Below the pieces are notes generated by a model that saw nothing but the letters and a program-made list of their open reading frames with translations, did not search any database and had not been told where the DNA came from. A stretch of 23,500 bases of DNA from Gemmatimonadota bacterium (GTDB lineage: Bacteria; Latescibacterota; UBA2968; UBA8231): assembly GCA_028875335.1 (NCBI GenBank), contig JAPPEF010000374.1, positions 1-23,500 of the forward strand. The letters are read 5' to 3'. Positions within the stretch are counted from its first letter, which is position 1. Each line of letters starts with the position of its first letter. Of this stretch, positions 1-6,384 are shown piece by piece. The translations under genes were made by a program, and so were the position numbers.

Positions 1-178
1 GGATCTGGCCGCCGCAGGTGTTGTTCTCGGCGCAATCGACGATCAGCGTGCGGTTGCGCGGCACTTGCCGCAAGCCGTCTGGCGCTTGTTCGCTGGTACA
101 GGCTATCAAGGCTATACCGCAGAGAAGTGCCAAGCGCCAAGCGCGCGTCGCCCAAATTGCCTTAAACTGTTTTCCCAT
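1..178 (-). CDS. Lipoprotein, probable ABC-type solute-binding protein (partial, N-terminus only)
   Basis: Reading the minus strand from the ATG at 178 gives 59 codons without a stop up to the window edge, so only the N-terminus is present. It starts with a basic, tryptophan-containing stretch, then a hydrophobic segment (about residues 16-26) ending in a lipobox L24-I25-A26-C27, which predicts a lipid-anchored exported protein. The following part has the sequence VPRNRTLIVDCAE, which resembles the start of the mature part of family 5 (peptide/nickel) substrate-binding proteins as I remember them. A GGAGG lies 14 nt before the ATG, a long spacing. The gene diverges from the FKBP gene. The lipoprotein call is sound; the transporter role is inference from a short stretch. 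Confidence 0.6.
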   Translation of the reverse strand, partial: MGKQFKAIWATRAWRLALLCGIALIACTSEQAPDGLRQVPRNRTLIVDCAENNTCGGQI

Positions 179-260
179 ATTCGCCGTACTTTCCTCCGTG
201 CGCGACGTAACATAACGCACGAAGTTCTCCATTGTCCATATCCGCTTTCTGCACCCTCTC

Positions 261-289
261 TTGAGCGAGTGGGCCGCGTGCGCTAATAT
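261..289 (+). promoter_or_regulatory. Candidate sigma-70-type promoter for the FKBP gene
   Basis: TTGAGC at 261-266 and TAATAT at 284-289 are separated by exactly 17 nt. Each hexamer matches the consensus at four of six positions. The pair lies about 40 nt upstream of the FKBP start codon. It is found by eye only, so it is a weak prediction. Confidence 0.3.
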
Positions 290-330
290 GGAAGGTGTGC
301 CTGCCCATCCTCACTCCCCGAGGTAACGCC

Positions 331-777
331 ATGAACCCCTTATTCCCCTTAGCCTTATTGGCGCTCGTCGCCTGCTCCGACCCCTGCGCCGAATCCATTG
401 ACCAAGCCTTCCTCGACCGGGAAGCCGCTAAGGAAGGAGCCGTGCGCACCGAATCCGGCCTCATCTATCAGGAGCTAAAGGGAGGCTACGGCCCCCAGCC
501 AGGGGCCAAAGACCGCGTCACAGTCCACTACAAGGGCATGTTTGTCGACGGCGAAGTCTTCGACAGCTCGTACGAACGGGGCCGCCCCAGCACGCTTTCG
601 CTCAAAAGGGTCATCCCTGGCTGGACCGAGGGCTTGCAGATGATGAAGGGCGGCGGCAAGGCGCGGCTGGTGATCCCACCGGGACTGGCCTATGGAAAAA
701 AGGGCAAGCCTGGCAGCATCCCTTCGTGCGCGACCTTAGTTTTTGAAATTGAGTTATACGAGATAAAAGGGAGTTAA
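331..777 (+). CDS. FKBP-type peptidyl-prolyl cis-trans isomerase, lipoprotein
   Basis: This 148-residue protein is an FK506-binding-type prolyl isomerase that would catalyse proline isomerisation in proteins folding outside the cytoplasm. The start at 331 is preferred over an in-frame ATG at 295 because GAGG lies 8 nt upstream and it places a clean lipoprotein signal first: hydrophobic residues 4-14, then the lipobox L12-V13-A14-C15. The FKBP fold covers about residues 42-146 with the usual landmarks: VTVHYKG (63-69), VFDSSYERG (76-84), VIPGWTEGL (94-102), VIPPGLAYG (114-122) and ATLVFEIEL (134-142). Aromatic and acidic residues of the ligand pocket (Y67, F77, D78, W98, Y121) are present. It ends 4 nt before the aldo/keto reductase gene, so the two are probably co-transcribed. 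Confidence 0.93.
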   Translation: MNPLFPLALLALVACSDPCAESIDQAFLDREAAKEGAVRTESGLIYQELKGGYGPQPGAKDRVTVHYKGMFVDGEVFDSSYERGRPSTLSLKRVIPGWTEGLQMMKGGGKARLVIPPGLAYGKKGKPGSIPSCATLVFEIELYEIKGS

Positions 778-781
778 ATCT

Positions 782-1645
782 ATGAGTAACCTGCCGCGCC
801 GCAACATGGGGCGCACTGGTATGCAGCCCCGAGCGCTCGGCATGGGCGCAGCCTTTGTCGGCGCATCCGGCGAGGCCGAGACCATCGCCACCATCGAACG
901 CGCGCTCGATCTGGGCATTGATTACTTCGACAGCTATGCTGGCCGCAACGAAGACCACTGGGGCAAGGCGCTAACCGGCGTTGAGCGGTCGAGCTATTAC
1001 ATGCAGGCCAAAGTCGGCCCGCACCCGGAGCGCCCCAAGGACTTTTCGGCGGAGGCTACGCGCTGGAGTGTCGAACAGAGCCTGCAATCGATTCGCGTCG
1101 ATTACCTCGACGCTGTGCTGGTCCACGACCCACCCGATATTGCCGATCCGTTAGGCCCCGGTCGCGCCTTCGACGAGTTGCAGAAGATGAAGGAAGAGGG
1201 CTTGGTGCGCCACATTGGTTTGGGGGTCCGCGATCACGACTTCCATCGCGCTGCCATCGAGGCTGGCCACGCCGAGATTGTCCTCACGTTTCTCGACTAC
1301 ACACTCCTCGATCAATCCGTCGCCCGCACCACCATGCGCTTGGCCAAAAAGCACGGCACGGGCCTGATCTTGGCCAGCGTCTTCGGCATGGGGCGCTTGA
1401 CCGGCATTGAGCCGGATCGGCCCGCTGAGCCGCGTGCTCACGCCATGTGGGAGTGGTGCCAAGAGCAAGACGTGGATATCAAGCACTTGGCCATGCAGTT
1501 CTGCCTCGACGCGCCCATCGACGGCATCGTCATGAGCGGCCCCGCCGACCGCCACCAGCTTCAGGACGCGTACGACGCGGCGACGCAGGAAGTGCCCACC
1601 GAAATTTGGGTGGCGTTTGAGGAGAAGTTCGGCGTCGGGATCTAG
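782..1645 (+). CDS. Aldo/keto reductase family oxidoreductase
   Basis: A 287-residue NAD(P)H-dependent aldo/keto reductase, close to normal family length. The N-terminal RRNMGRTGMQPRALGMG matches the usual first strand of the barrel. GIDYFDSYAG (45-54) carries catalytic D50; the catalytic Tyr is probably Y52, which means the loop between Asp and Tyr is about three residues shorter than usual. Lys77 (MQAKVG) and His115 (VLVHDP) complete the tetrad. RHIGLG and the later FGMGRLTG fit the cofactor-binding side of the barrel. A GGGAG sits just before the start and overlaps the end of the FKBP gene, so expression is probably coupled. The substrate cannot be told; sugar dehydrogenase-like members are the nearest in style. 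Confidence 0.9.
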   Translation: MSNLPRRNMGRTGMQPRALGMGAAFVGASGEAETIATIERALDLGIDYFDSYAGRNEDHWGKALTGVERSSYYMQAKVGPHPERPKDFSAEATRWSVEQSLQSIRVDYLDAVLVHDPPDIADPLGPGRAFDELQKMKEEGLVRHIGLGVRDHDFHRAAIEAGHAEIVLTFLDYTLLDQSVARTTMRLAKKHGTGLILASVFGMGRLTGIEPDRPAEPRAHAMWEWCQEQDVDIKHLAMQFCLDAPIDGIVMSGPADRHQLQDAYDAATQEVPTEIWVAFEEKFGVGI

Positions 1646-1701
1646 GCAGTGGTTTAGATCCGACATCTGGAACCAGAATTAATCCCGTCAATGGAGTAGA
1701 A

Positions 1702-2448
1702 ATGAATTCATCTTTACCTGAATGGCGCAGTTACTTCGCAACGACCGCGGATTCGTATGATCGGCTCCAGCCCGTCTTAAGTCCACCTTACAGTAGGGGC
1801 TTGGACATGCTTGTGGACCTGATTCCCTTTGATGCCGATGATGCGTTCGAGTTTGTGGATCTCGGCTGCGGCACGGCGGAGCCGACTGTGCGCGTGTTGG
1901 AACACTTCCGCCGCGCCACCGGTACCTGTATCGACAGCGAACCGGAGATGCTTGAGCTCGCCAAGCGGAAACTGGTGTCGTATTCGGATCGGATCGAAGT
2001 GCGGGAAGCGGACATAACTAGTTGTGAGATCCAGCCGTGTGACTTGGTGTTCTCAGCCAAGACGATTCATCACGTTCCGCCGGTCGGTCTACCCGAACTT
2101 TTTGCCCGGATCGTGGGTACACTTCGGCCGGGTGGTTGCTTCGTCCTGTACGATGCGATGTCAGTCGGGCCTCGCTGGGAAGCAAGTGTTCGGCAGCAGG
2201 CGTCGCGCTTCCGCCAGCGCCATCTCCAAGACGCCGTTGCTTCAGGGGTAGCTACTCAGCAAGAGATTGATGCTAGAGTGGAGTACAAGCGAGCCATGAA
2301 GGCCGCTGGGAAGGATGTCGAGTACGAGCACAGCGCAGAGAACATGATCGACGCCATGATTGACGCTGGGTTTGCTGAAGTGGCTGTTGTCTGGCGCATG
2401 TTTGCCGACGCGATTCTGCTGGCTTTTACACCTGCCGAGGATACATGA
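1702..2448 (+). CDS. Class I SAM-dependent methyltransferase
   Basis: A 248-residue methyltransferase of the Rossmann-like class I fold. Motif I is FVDLGCGTAEPT (51-62), the glycine-rich SAM loop. The acidic residue after the second strand is probably in CIDSEPEML (77-84). READIT (101-106) corresponds to the adenine-contact region, and DLVFSAKTIHHV (114-125) is motif IV. LRPGGCFVLYD is the usual motif VI region. The C-terminal third (from about residue 170) is helical and may form the substrate lid. GGAG lies 8 nt upstream of the ATG. It sits 56 nt after the aldo/keto reductase and 46 nt before the regulator. Small-molecule methylation is likely; the substrate is unknown. Confidence 0.9.
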   Translation: MNSSLPEWRSYFATTADSYDRLQPVLSPPYSRGLDMLVDLIPFDADDAFEFVDLGCGTAEPTVRVLEHFRRATGTCIDSEPEMLELAKRKLVSYSDRIEVREADITSCEIQPCDLVFSAKTIHHVPPVGLPELFARIVGTLRPGGCFVLYDAMSVGPRWEASVRQQASRFRQRHLQDAVASGVATQQEIDARVEYKRAMKAAGKDVEYEHSAENMIDAMIDAGFAEVAVVWRMFADAILLAFTPAEDT

Positions 2449-2471
2449 ATGACAGGTATAGGGGGTTCCTC

Positions 2472-2484
2472 GATTATACAACTG
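2472..2484. repeat. 13-bp direct repeat, copy 1
   Basis: The 13-mer GATTATACAACTG occurs here, 10 nt before the start codon of the winged-helix gene, and again at 3129-3141 just after that gene. With three more bases on the left, 15 of 16 match. Read on the minus strand it contains a perfect TATAAT. Confidence 0.55.
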
Positions 2485-2494
2485 GAGAGTCTGA

Positions 2495-3094
2495 ATGAGT
2501 ACGTGGCGTGAATTGACATTTCCGGCCAACTCCTTAAAGGACGCGGTGCTTGTTATCGAAGATGATCGTGCGGAAGTATTAGCCAATCCACTTCGTTGGC
2601 GCATTCTCGAAATTCTTGGGGAAGGGAAGTCGGTTACAGAGATTTCGCAGACGTTGGACGTTACCGATGCCCGGGTGCTGTACCACTTGCAACGGCTGGC
2701 GCAAATAGGTGTCGTACATTTGGAGGAAAAGGGAGCAGACCCCCAAGAATGGCGTTGTTTGCCAGCAGCAGGTGCTATTCGCGTTCGAGAGAGCCATTCG
2801 GCGAAGGAGCAAATTGCGGAGGCCATGCCAATGGATGTTGTCAGCCAGTTCAATCAAGCATCTCGCGAAGCTGCCGAAGGCTTATACGGTTCGACGTTCC
2901 AGATGTCAGTCAATCACAATCGCGCGCGACTATCTGAAGAACAGGCAGCCGAATTTGGCCGTCGATTATTGGCGCTTATAGAAGAGTATTTTCCTCCAGG
3001 GAAAGGGGATCGTTCGGGTATCAAATACGGTTTCTACGGGATTCTCACGCCGATTGATCTGCATCCGCTTGGGGACTCTGAAACTGAGGAATGA
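2495..3094 (+). CDS. ArsR-like winged-helix transcriptional regulator
   Basis: A 199-residue DNA-binding protein. Residues about 26-80 form a winged helix of the ArsR/HTH_20 type: AEVLANPLRWRILEILGEG (27-45) is the characteristic first helix pair, SVTEISQTLDV (46-56) the positioning helix, TDARVLYHLQRLAQIGVV (57-74) the recognition helix, followed by a VHLEEKG wing. No cysteine pair of metal-sensing ArsR proteins is visible. The remaining 110 or so residues are helical (RLSEEQAAEFGRRLLALIEEY) and probably serve dimerisation or ligand binding. A GGAGAG stands 5-10 nt before the ATG. The gene follows the methyltransferase closely and is bracketed by a 13-bp direct repeat. Regulation of the upstream methyltransferase is a guess from context. 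Confidence 0.85.
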   Translation: MSTWRELTFPANSLKDAVLVIEDDRAEVLANPLRWRILEILGEGKSVTEISQTLDVTDARVLYHLQRLAQIGVVHLEEKGADPQEWRCLPAAGAIRVRESHSAKEQIAEAMPMDVVSQFNQASREAAEGLYGSTFQMSVNHNRARLSEEQAAEFGRRLLALIEEYFPPGKGDRSGIKYGFYGILTPIDLHPLGDSETEE

Positions 3095-3114
3095 GGATAG
3101 GAGCTCAGATATAG

Positions 3115-3186
3115 ACTTGGCATCCCTTGATTATACAACTGTTGGATTATGCGCGTGAATTGGCCGATTTTGAAGTAGCGGCTTAA
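3115..3186 (+). pseudogene. C-terminal stump of a DUF433-type antitoxin
   Basis: The open frame after the TAG at 3112 reads into LLDYARELADFEVAA and stops at TAA 3184-3186. That tail is what I remember as the C-terminus of DUF433 proteins, antitoxin partners of DUF5615 toxins. No start codon or N-terminal domain remains, and the open frame begins just before the second copy of the 13-bp repeat. Its stop overlaps the ATG of the next frame as TAATG, the arrangement expected of a translationally coupled antitoxin-toxin pair. The family call rests on about 15 residues and on its partner. Confidence 0.45.
3129..3141. repeat. 13-bp direct repeat, copy 2
   Basis: Second exact copy of GATTATACAACTG, 657 bp from the first. 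It lies at the 5' edge of the antitoxin stump, so the two copies bracket the winged-helix gene. Confidence 0.55.
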
Positions 3187-3362
3187 TGGCGGCCATTTTC
3201 TTTGCGGACCATTGCGTGCCGACGGTGATTGTAAGTGATCTACGACAAGCAGACTACGAGGTGCTTGTGTTAAAGGATCATCTTCCGACTGCATCGCCCG
3301 ATGAGGTTGTCATTGATGAAGCCGGGAGAATAGTCGATGAATACGGAGGCGAAGTTAGATAA
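3186..3362 (+). pseudogene. Truncated DUF5615 (PIN-like) toxin
   Basis: A 58-codon frame beginning at the ATG overlapping the antitoxin stop. Residues 1-43 (MAAIFFADHCVPTVIVSDLR, then ADYEVLVLKDHLP and SPDEVVI) match the N-terminus of DUF5615 PIN-like toxins, which begin with an FADHCVP-like strand carrying the acidic residue D8 and continue to roughly 100-120 residues. Here the frame ends after an unrelated-looking tail (DEAGRIVDEYGGEVR). The second acidic cluster expected in the family (an NGDFADIV or DKDFG type motif) is absent, so it should be inactive. The tail may be a fusion to another gene fragment or the product of a deletion. Together with the upstream stump this is a decayed toxin-antitoxin locus. 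Confidence 0.6.
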
Positions 3363-3455
3363 AATACTGGTGGCCGGGTCATTTTTTCTTTGCTTTCACC
3401 TTTAGTTGTTAGTATCATGTTCTGCGCGGTAGTGGGGAGGGGAAAGAGCTATGCT

Positions 3456-3647
3456 ATGGCAACCCTCGTTTTTGAAACCATTATCCATCGTGCTGATGGG
3501 GAGACTGAGACATATTATGAGCACGGCAACACGCCTCAGTCATTAGAAGTTCTCCAAGAGAAGTTTGAACGCTATCCTAACGGGCGGCAGGAGCTATTTC
3601 AGCACGGAGATGGATACCTTCGGGACGTGCCCCCGGACCGGCTTTAA
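3456..3647 (+). CDS. Small hypothetical protein (63 aa)
   Basis: Unrecognised. The likely start is the ATG at 3456 (MATLVFETIIHRADGETE), with a purine-rich GGGGAGGGG about 13 nt upstream; the frame is open back to 3390 but the added residues look non-coding. The product is short, charged and probably an alpha/beta mini-domain: a strand (TLVFETIIHR), a polar stretch rich in E, T and Y, then a helix (SLEVLQEKFERY). A weak promoter, TTGCTT at 3390 and TATCAT at 3413 with a 17-nt spacer, lies upstream. The last 71 nt overlap a convergent ORF. Could be a stand-alone accessory protein or a remnant. Confidence 0.45.
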   Translation: MATLVFETIIHRADGETETYYEHGNTPQSLEVLQEKFERYPNGRQELFQHGDGYLRDVPPDRL

Positions 3648-3909
3648 TTCTTTGGTATCGCAGTGTCGTTATAAGCAAATCCTCGGCTAATACCACATCG
3701 ACCATATAGGTATCCGCAAGAAATATCAAAAACTCTTTCCCTTCCGCACTTATCTCCAAGTCATCCGCCGCCAGTATCGAAGCGGCCAAGAAAGCATAGA
3801 ACTCCCATGTATTAAAGATGTGCCCGTCGATATTGTACTCGGCACCTTCTGGATGATGGAGATCTATCATATCCCCCTTCTCAGTAAACGTACCTTTGCC
3901 ATAGAGCAC
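3577..3909 (-). CDS. Small hypothetical protein (110 aa), acidic
   Basis: Unrecognised but protein-like. It starts at GTG 3909, directly after in-frame TAA and TAG codons, with a GAGGG about 11 nt upstream; the ATG at residue 14 is an alternative start. Residues 14-87 are acidic and amphipathic (NTWEFYAFLAASILAADD, then KEFLIFLADTYMVDVVLAE), suggesting a small helical domain. The last 23 residues (after about RYQRIK) run antisense through the end of the plus-strand gene ending at 3647 and look like read-through rather than domain sequence. The natural stop may therefore have been lost. It is the last of three small minus-strand ORFs between 3.6 and 4.56 kb. Confidence 0.45.
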   Translation of the reverse strand: MLYGKGTFTEKGDMIDLHHPEGAEYNIDGHIFNTWEFYAFLAASILAADDLEISAEGKEFLIFLADTYMVDVVLAEDLLITTLRYQRIKAGPGARPEGIHLRAEIAPAAR

Positions 3910-4168
3910 CTATTAAACGCCCTCATATTCTCATTTTTACTTGAACTAAGCCCGAACAAAAAAAGACTCATTATCAACAAGCTAAAACAAGAATTGGCTT
4001 CTATGAAAAAGGTCAAACCCTCCGATTAGAAGCTGCAAAAGATTCCAACGACGACAAAACATACAACTCTCAGAAGGTTATTTGGGCATTACGGAACACT
4101 ATGCCAAGCTCATCGACGAGTGGGAAAATCAGCTTCTAAAAGATCAGAAGTTCGAGGATAAACACTAA
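3910..4168 (+). pseudogene. Possible frameshifted relic of a small helical protein
   Basis: No single frame is open, but protein-like stretches follow one another across frames: LLNALIFSFLLELSPNKK to about 4029, then EKGQTLRLEAAKDSNDD and SQKVIWALRN around 4000-4100, then GITEHYAKLIDEWENQLLKD ending at TAA 4166-4168. Two shifts of the same sign would join them, and a run of seven A bases at 3958-3964 is one plausible site. The stretch is AT-rich, so chance lysine-rich reading is possible. I cannot tell a decayed gene from coincidence or sequencing error. Confidence 0.2.
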
Positions 4169-4274
4169 AGCAGACTATTGTGCCATCCTCTTTTTCTTCT
4201 AACCAAGCACAAGGCAACTCACCCTCTTGTGCTTCTCGGCGTTCAGTTCTAAAAATTTGTTCCTCAGTTATCAT
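4110..4274 (-). CDS. Small hypothetical protein (54 aa)
   Basis: Unrecognised. The start ATG at 4274 is well supported: GGAG lies 6 nt upstream (GGAGATTAAAATG). The frame is open a further 12 codons upstream, through the hairpin stem, which is unlikely to be translated. The product begins MITEEQIFRTERREAQEG, is strongly charged, and carries one CAW and one VCF motif. Residues 36-54 run antisense into the end of the putative plus-strand relic at 4168 and may be read-through beyond a lost stop. Not listed among families I know. Confidence 0.45.
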   Translation of the reverse strand: MITEEQIFRTERREAQEGELPCAWLEEKEDGTIVCFSVYPRTSDLLEADFPTRR

Positions 4275-4301
4275 TTTAATCTCCAATCGAATTAGTGTGG
4301 A

Positions 4302-4368
4302 GCCGAGCACCTAATCGTTCAGCGTCAACGGGATCGTCCCGTTTAGAGGTGCTTGGCCCCGTTTTTTT
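4302..4368 (+). terminator. Large hairpin with T-run (terminator or structured RNA)
   Basis: An 11-bp stem, GCCGAGCACCT (4302-4312) against AGGTGCTTGGC (4347-4357) with one G-T pair, encloses a second hairpin AACGGGA/TCCCGTT (4326-4342). Four bases after the outer stem come seven T residues (4362-4368), as in a factor-independent terminator for plus-strand transcripts. The stop codon of the minus ORF at 4343 lies inside it. The nested two-stem form is more elaborate than a plain terminator. Confidence 0.55.
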
Positions 4369-4558
4369 GCCCTGTTCTCGTTTTTGTTCTACGTTCTTCC
4401 ATGTGGGGGAGATTCAACTCCTTCCGGCGTTTCTGCAATCGTGATTCCAACTCCGAATCCGAGGGCCAACGAGCGTTCAATTCAGATTGTTGTTCTTCGG
4501 AACTGGCAGCTTTATTCTTTTGCTCGCCAGATACTATCGAATCTTTCTGAGTAGTCAT
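4343..4558 (-). CDS. Small hypothetical protein (71 aa), highly charged
   Basis: Unrecognised. The ATG at 4558 (MTTQKDSIVSGEQKNK) is the likely start; the only upstream purine run is a weak GAAAG. The frame stays open to 4651 but then lies antisense to dapA. The product is lysine-, glutamate- and arginine-rich, with a probable single helix (DSELESRLQKRRKELNL, about residues 37-53) and a basic tail (RRTKTRTGQKNGAKHL). It diverges from dapA with only 29 nt between the starts. The stop falls inside the hairpin at 4302-4368. A nucleic-acid-binding or antitoxin-like peptide is conceivable but unsupported. Confidence 0.4.
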   Translation of the reverse strand: MTTQKDSIVSGEQKNKAASSEEQQSELNARWPSDSELESRLQKRRKELNLPHMEERRTKTRTGQKNGAKHL

Positions 4559-4587
4559 TTTGTTTAATCTTTCGGTTAGGTGGTAGC

Positions 4588-5481
4588 ATGTCGCAGGCAA
4601 TGGATGATTTGAGGGGCAGCTTGGTCGCCTTGGTGACGCCGATGACGGCATCGGGGGCCATCGACTGGGCGGCGCTGGACGGCTTGGTGGATTGGCACTT
4701 GGAGTCCGGGACGCACGGCATTGTGCCGGTGGGCACTACCGGCGAATCGGCCACGCTGACTCACGCCGAACAAAAACAGGTGATCGAAACCGTGGTGCGT
4801 CGAGTGAATGGCCGCGTGCCAGTGGTTGCAGGTACCGGTGCCAACGCGACGGCCGAGGCAATCGAATTCACTCGGGCGGCGCAGGGCGATGGTGCCGATT
4901 ACTGCCTGTCGGTGACGCCGTACTACAACAAGCCGACTCAGGAGGGTCTTTACCGGCACTATTGCGCCATTGCCGAGGCTGTGGATCTGCCGATGGTTCT
5001 CTACAATGTGCCGCCGCGCACGGCGTGCGACATGCAGGCTGCGACCGTAGCTCGGTTGTCTGCTGTCGATTCGATTGTCGGCATCAAGGAGGCGTGTGGT
5101 GATCCCAGCCGCGTCGCCGAGATCAAGGCGCTGGTGCCCGACGATTTCGTCTTGCTGTCCGGCGAGGACGCGCAGACGCTCACTATGGCAGGTTACGGTG
5201 CCGTCGGGGCGATTTCTGTGACCGCCAACGTCTTGCCGGCGGCCATGGCTGAGTTCTGCCAAGCGTTCATCGACGGCAACGACGACAAGGCTCGCGCGTT
5301 GGATGCCAAGCTGCAGCCGATTCACGAGGCCCTGTTCATGGAGACGAGCCCCATCCCGACGAAGTGGGCGCTCAATGCTATGGGCAAGATAGACGTTGAT
5401 ATTCGCCTGCCGCTAGTGGAATTAACGGAACCCGTGCAGGTCGAATTACGCAAACGACTGGAAATCTTGGGCGCGCTTTAA
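4588..5481 (+). CDS. dapA: 4-hydroxy-tetrahydrodipicolinate synthase
   Basis: A 297-residue class I aldolase that condenses pyruvate with aspartate semialdehyde in the lysine/diaminopimelate pathway. The barrel starts at GSLVALVTPM (10-19). The pyruvate-binding GTTGES motif is at 49-54 (T50, T51). SVTPYYNKPTQEGLY (108-122) supplies Y113, YNVPPRT (139-145) supplies catalytic Y139 and substrate-binding R144, and GIKEA (165-169) carries the Schiff-base K167. These residues favour a true DapA over the related N-acetylneuraminate lyase or oxoglutarate-forming members. AGGTGG lies 4 nt before the ATG at 4588; M5 is an alternative start. It stands alone, divergent from a small ORF, with no other lysine genes nearby. 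Confidence 0.93.
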   Translation: MSQAMDDLRGSLVALVTPMTASGAIDWAALDGLVDWHLESGTHGIVPVGTTGESATLTHAEQKQVIETVVRRVNGRVPVVAGTGANATAEAIEFTRAAQGDGADYCLSVTPYYNKPTQEGLYRHYCAIAEAVDLPMVLYNVPPRTACDMQAATVARLSAVDSIVGIKEACGDPSRVAEIKALVPDDFVLLSGEDAQTLTMAGYGAVGAISVTANVLPAAMAEFCQAFIDGNDDKARALDAKLQPIHEALFMETSPIPTKWALNAMGKIDVDIRLPLVELTEPVQVELRKRLEILGAL

Positions 5482-5572
5482 CACAGCCACGGCGACTGTT
5501 GGCCGCGAATCGGCGAATTCGCGTCTATGGCGACGGCTATCTAAACTCTGATCACAGAAGCATAGGGACTTA

Positions 5573-6238
5573 ATGTTACAAGCAGTACTCTTCGATCTCG
5601 ACGGGACACTGTTGGATCGGCTTAGCTGCCTTAGAGTATATCTGTACGGTCAGGTCGAACGGTTGGCCAATGACCTTTACGCTCTTCCATTTGGCGAATA
5701 CATGGAGAGAGTAATTGAGTTGGACGCACACGGCCACGCCGATAAGGGTGAACTGTTTAGGAGTATTGAACGCGACTTTGCCCTCTCATTTGGTACTTGG
5801 CAGAGGTTGCTGGATGATTTCCTGACGTACTTTCCCCATGTATGCGTTCCGTTTCCGAAGACACATCAGACGCTCACCATACTCAGACAACAAGGCTTAA
5901 AGATGGGGCTGATCACGAACGGGGCAGTTGATTCACAGCAGCCGAAGATTGATGGTTTGGGGATCGCTCGTTATTTCGACACCATGTTGATCTCGGAAGC
6001 CGAAGGGGTCGCCAAACCAGATGCGGAAATCTTCCGTCGGGCGACCGACAACTTGGGCGTCTCGCCAGATCAGGCTGTCATGATTGGCGACAATCCAGAG
6101 GCCGACATTCGGGGTGCCAAGTCCTGCGGGATGAAAGCGATTTGGAAGCGCGATGCGTATTGGGAGGCACCTGAGATTGTGGATGCGGTGATTGACGATC
6201 TCGACGAGTTGCCGAGCACAATACGAAGCCTCGCGTGA
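5573..6238 (+). CDS. HAD-superfamily hydrolase (phosphatase-like)
   Basis: A 221-residue haloacid dehalogenase-type hydrolase. Motif I is FDLDGTLLD (7-15) with nucleophile D8 and acid/base D10. Motif II is LITNG (113-117) with T115, motif III K148 in GVAKPD, and motif IV IGDNPEADIRGA (171-182) with D173 and D178. Between motif I and II lies a helical cap of about 90 residues, the C1 type that shapes the substrate pocket. Such proteins are usually phosphoglycolate-like or nucleotide phosphatases, but the substrate cannot be assigned. An AGGGA lies shortly before the ATG. It follows dapA on the same strand after 91 nt. Confidence 0.9.
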   Translation: MLQAVLFDLDGTLLDRLSCLRVYLYGQVERLANDLYALPFGEYMERVIELDAHGHADKGELFRSIERDFALSFGTWQRLLDDFLTYFPHVCVPFPKTHQTLTILRQQGLKMGLITNGAVDSQQPKIDGLGIARYFDTMLISEAEGVAKPDAEIFRRATDNLGVSPDQAVMIGDNPEADIRGAKSCGMKAIWKRDAYWEAPEIVDAVIDDLDELPSTIRSLA

Positions 6239-6384
6239 GTTCATACTTTGGCGAACACTTTCGCGTCTGGTTTAGGCTATGTGGTTCGCCGTCTAATGTT
6301 TTTTCGGTTCAAGGCAAGGTACTCAATTAGGGCATGGACAGCTTCCTCCAACAACGCGTTTGTCTGTAAGAGTTCAATAACGAA

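Noticed and set aside
162..464. 100-codon minus-strand frame
   Set aside because: It lies antisense to the FKBP gene, and the real minus-strand gene here uses another frame with a lipobox signal.
4302..4368. Integron attC site
   Set aside because: The hairpin lacks the RYYYAAC/GTTRRRY core pair and no integrase is in the window.
4576..5325. Long minus-strand frame opposite dapA
   Set aside because: Arginine- and histidine-rich shadow of a G+C-rich gene with every DapA motif on the plus strand.
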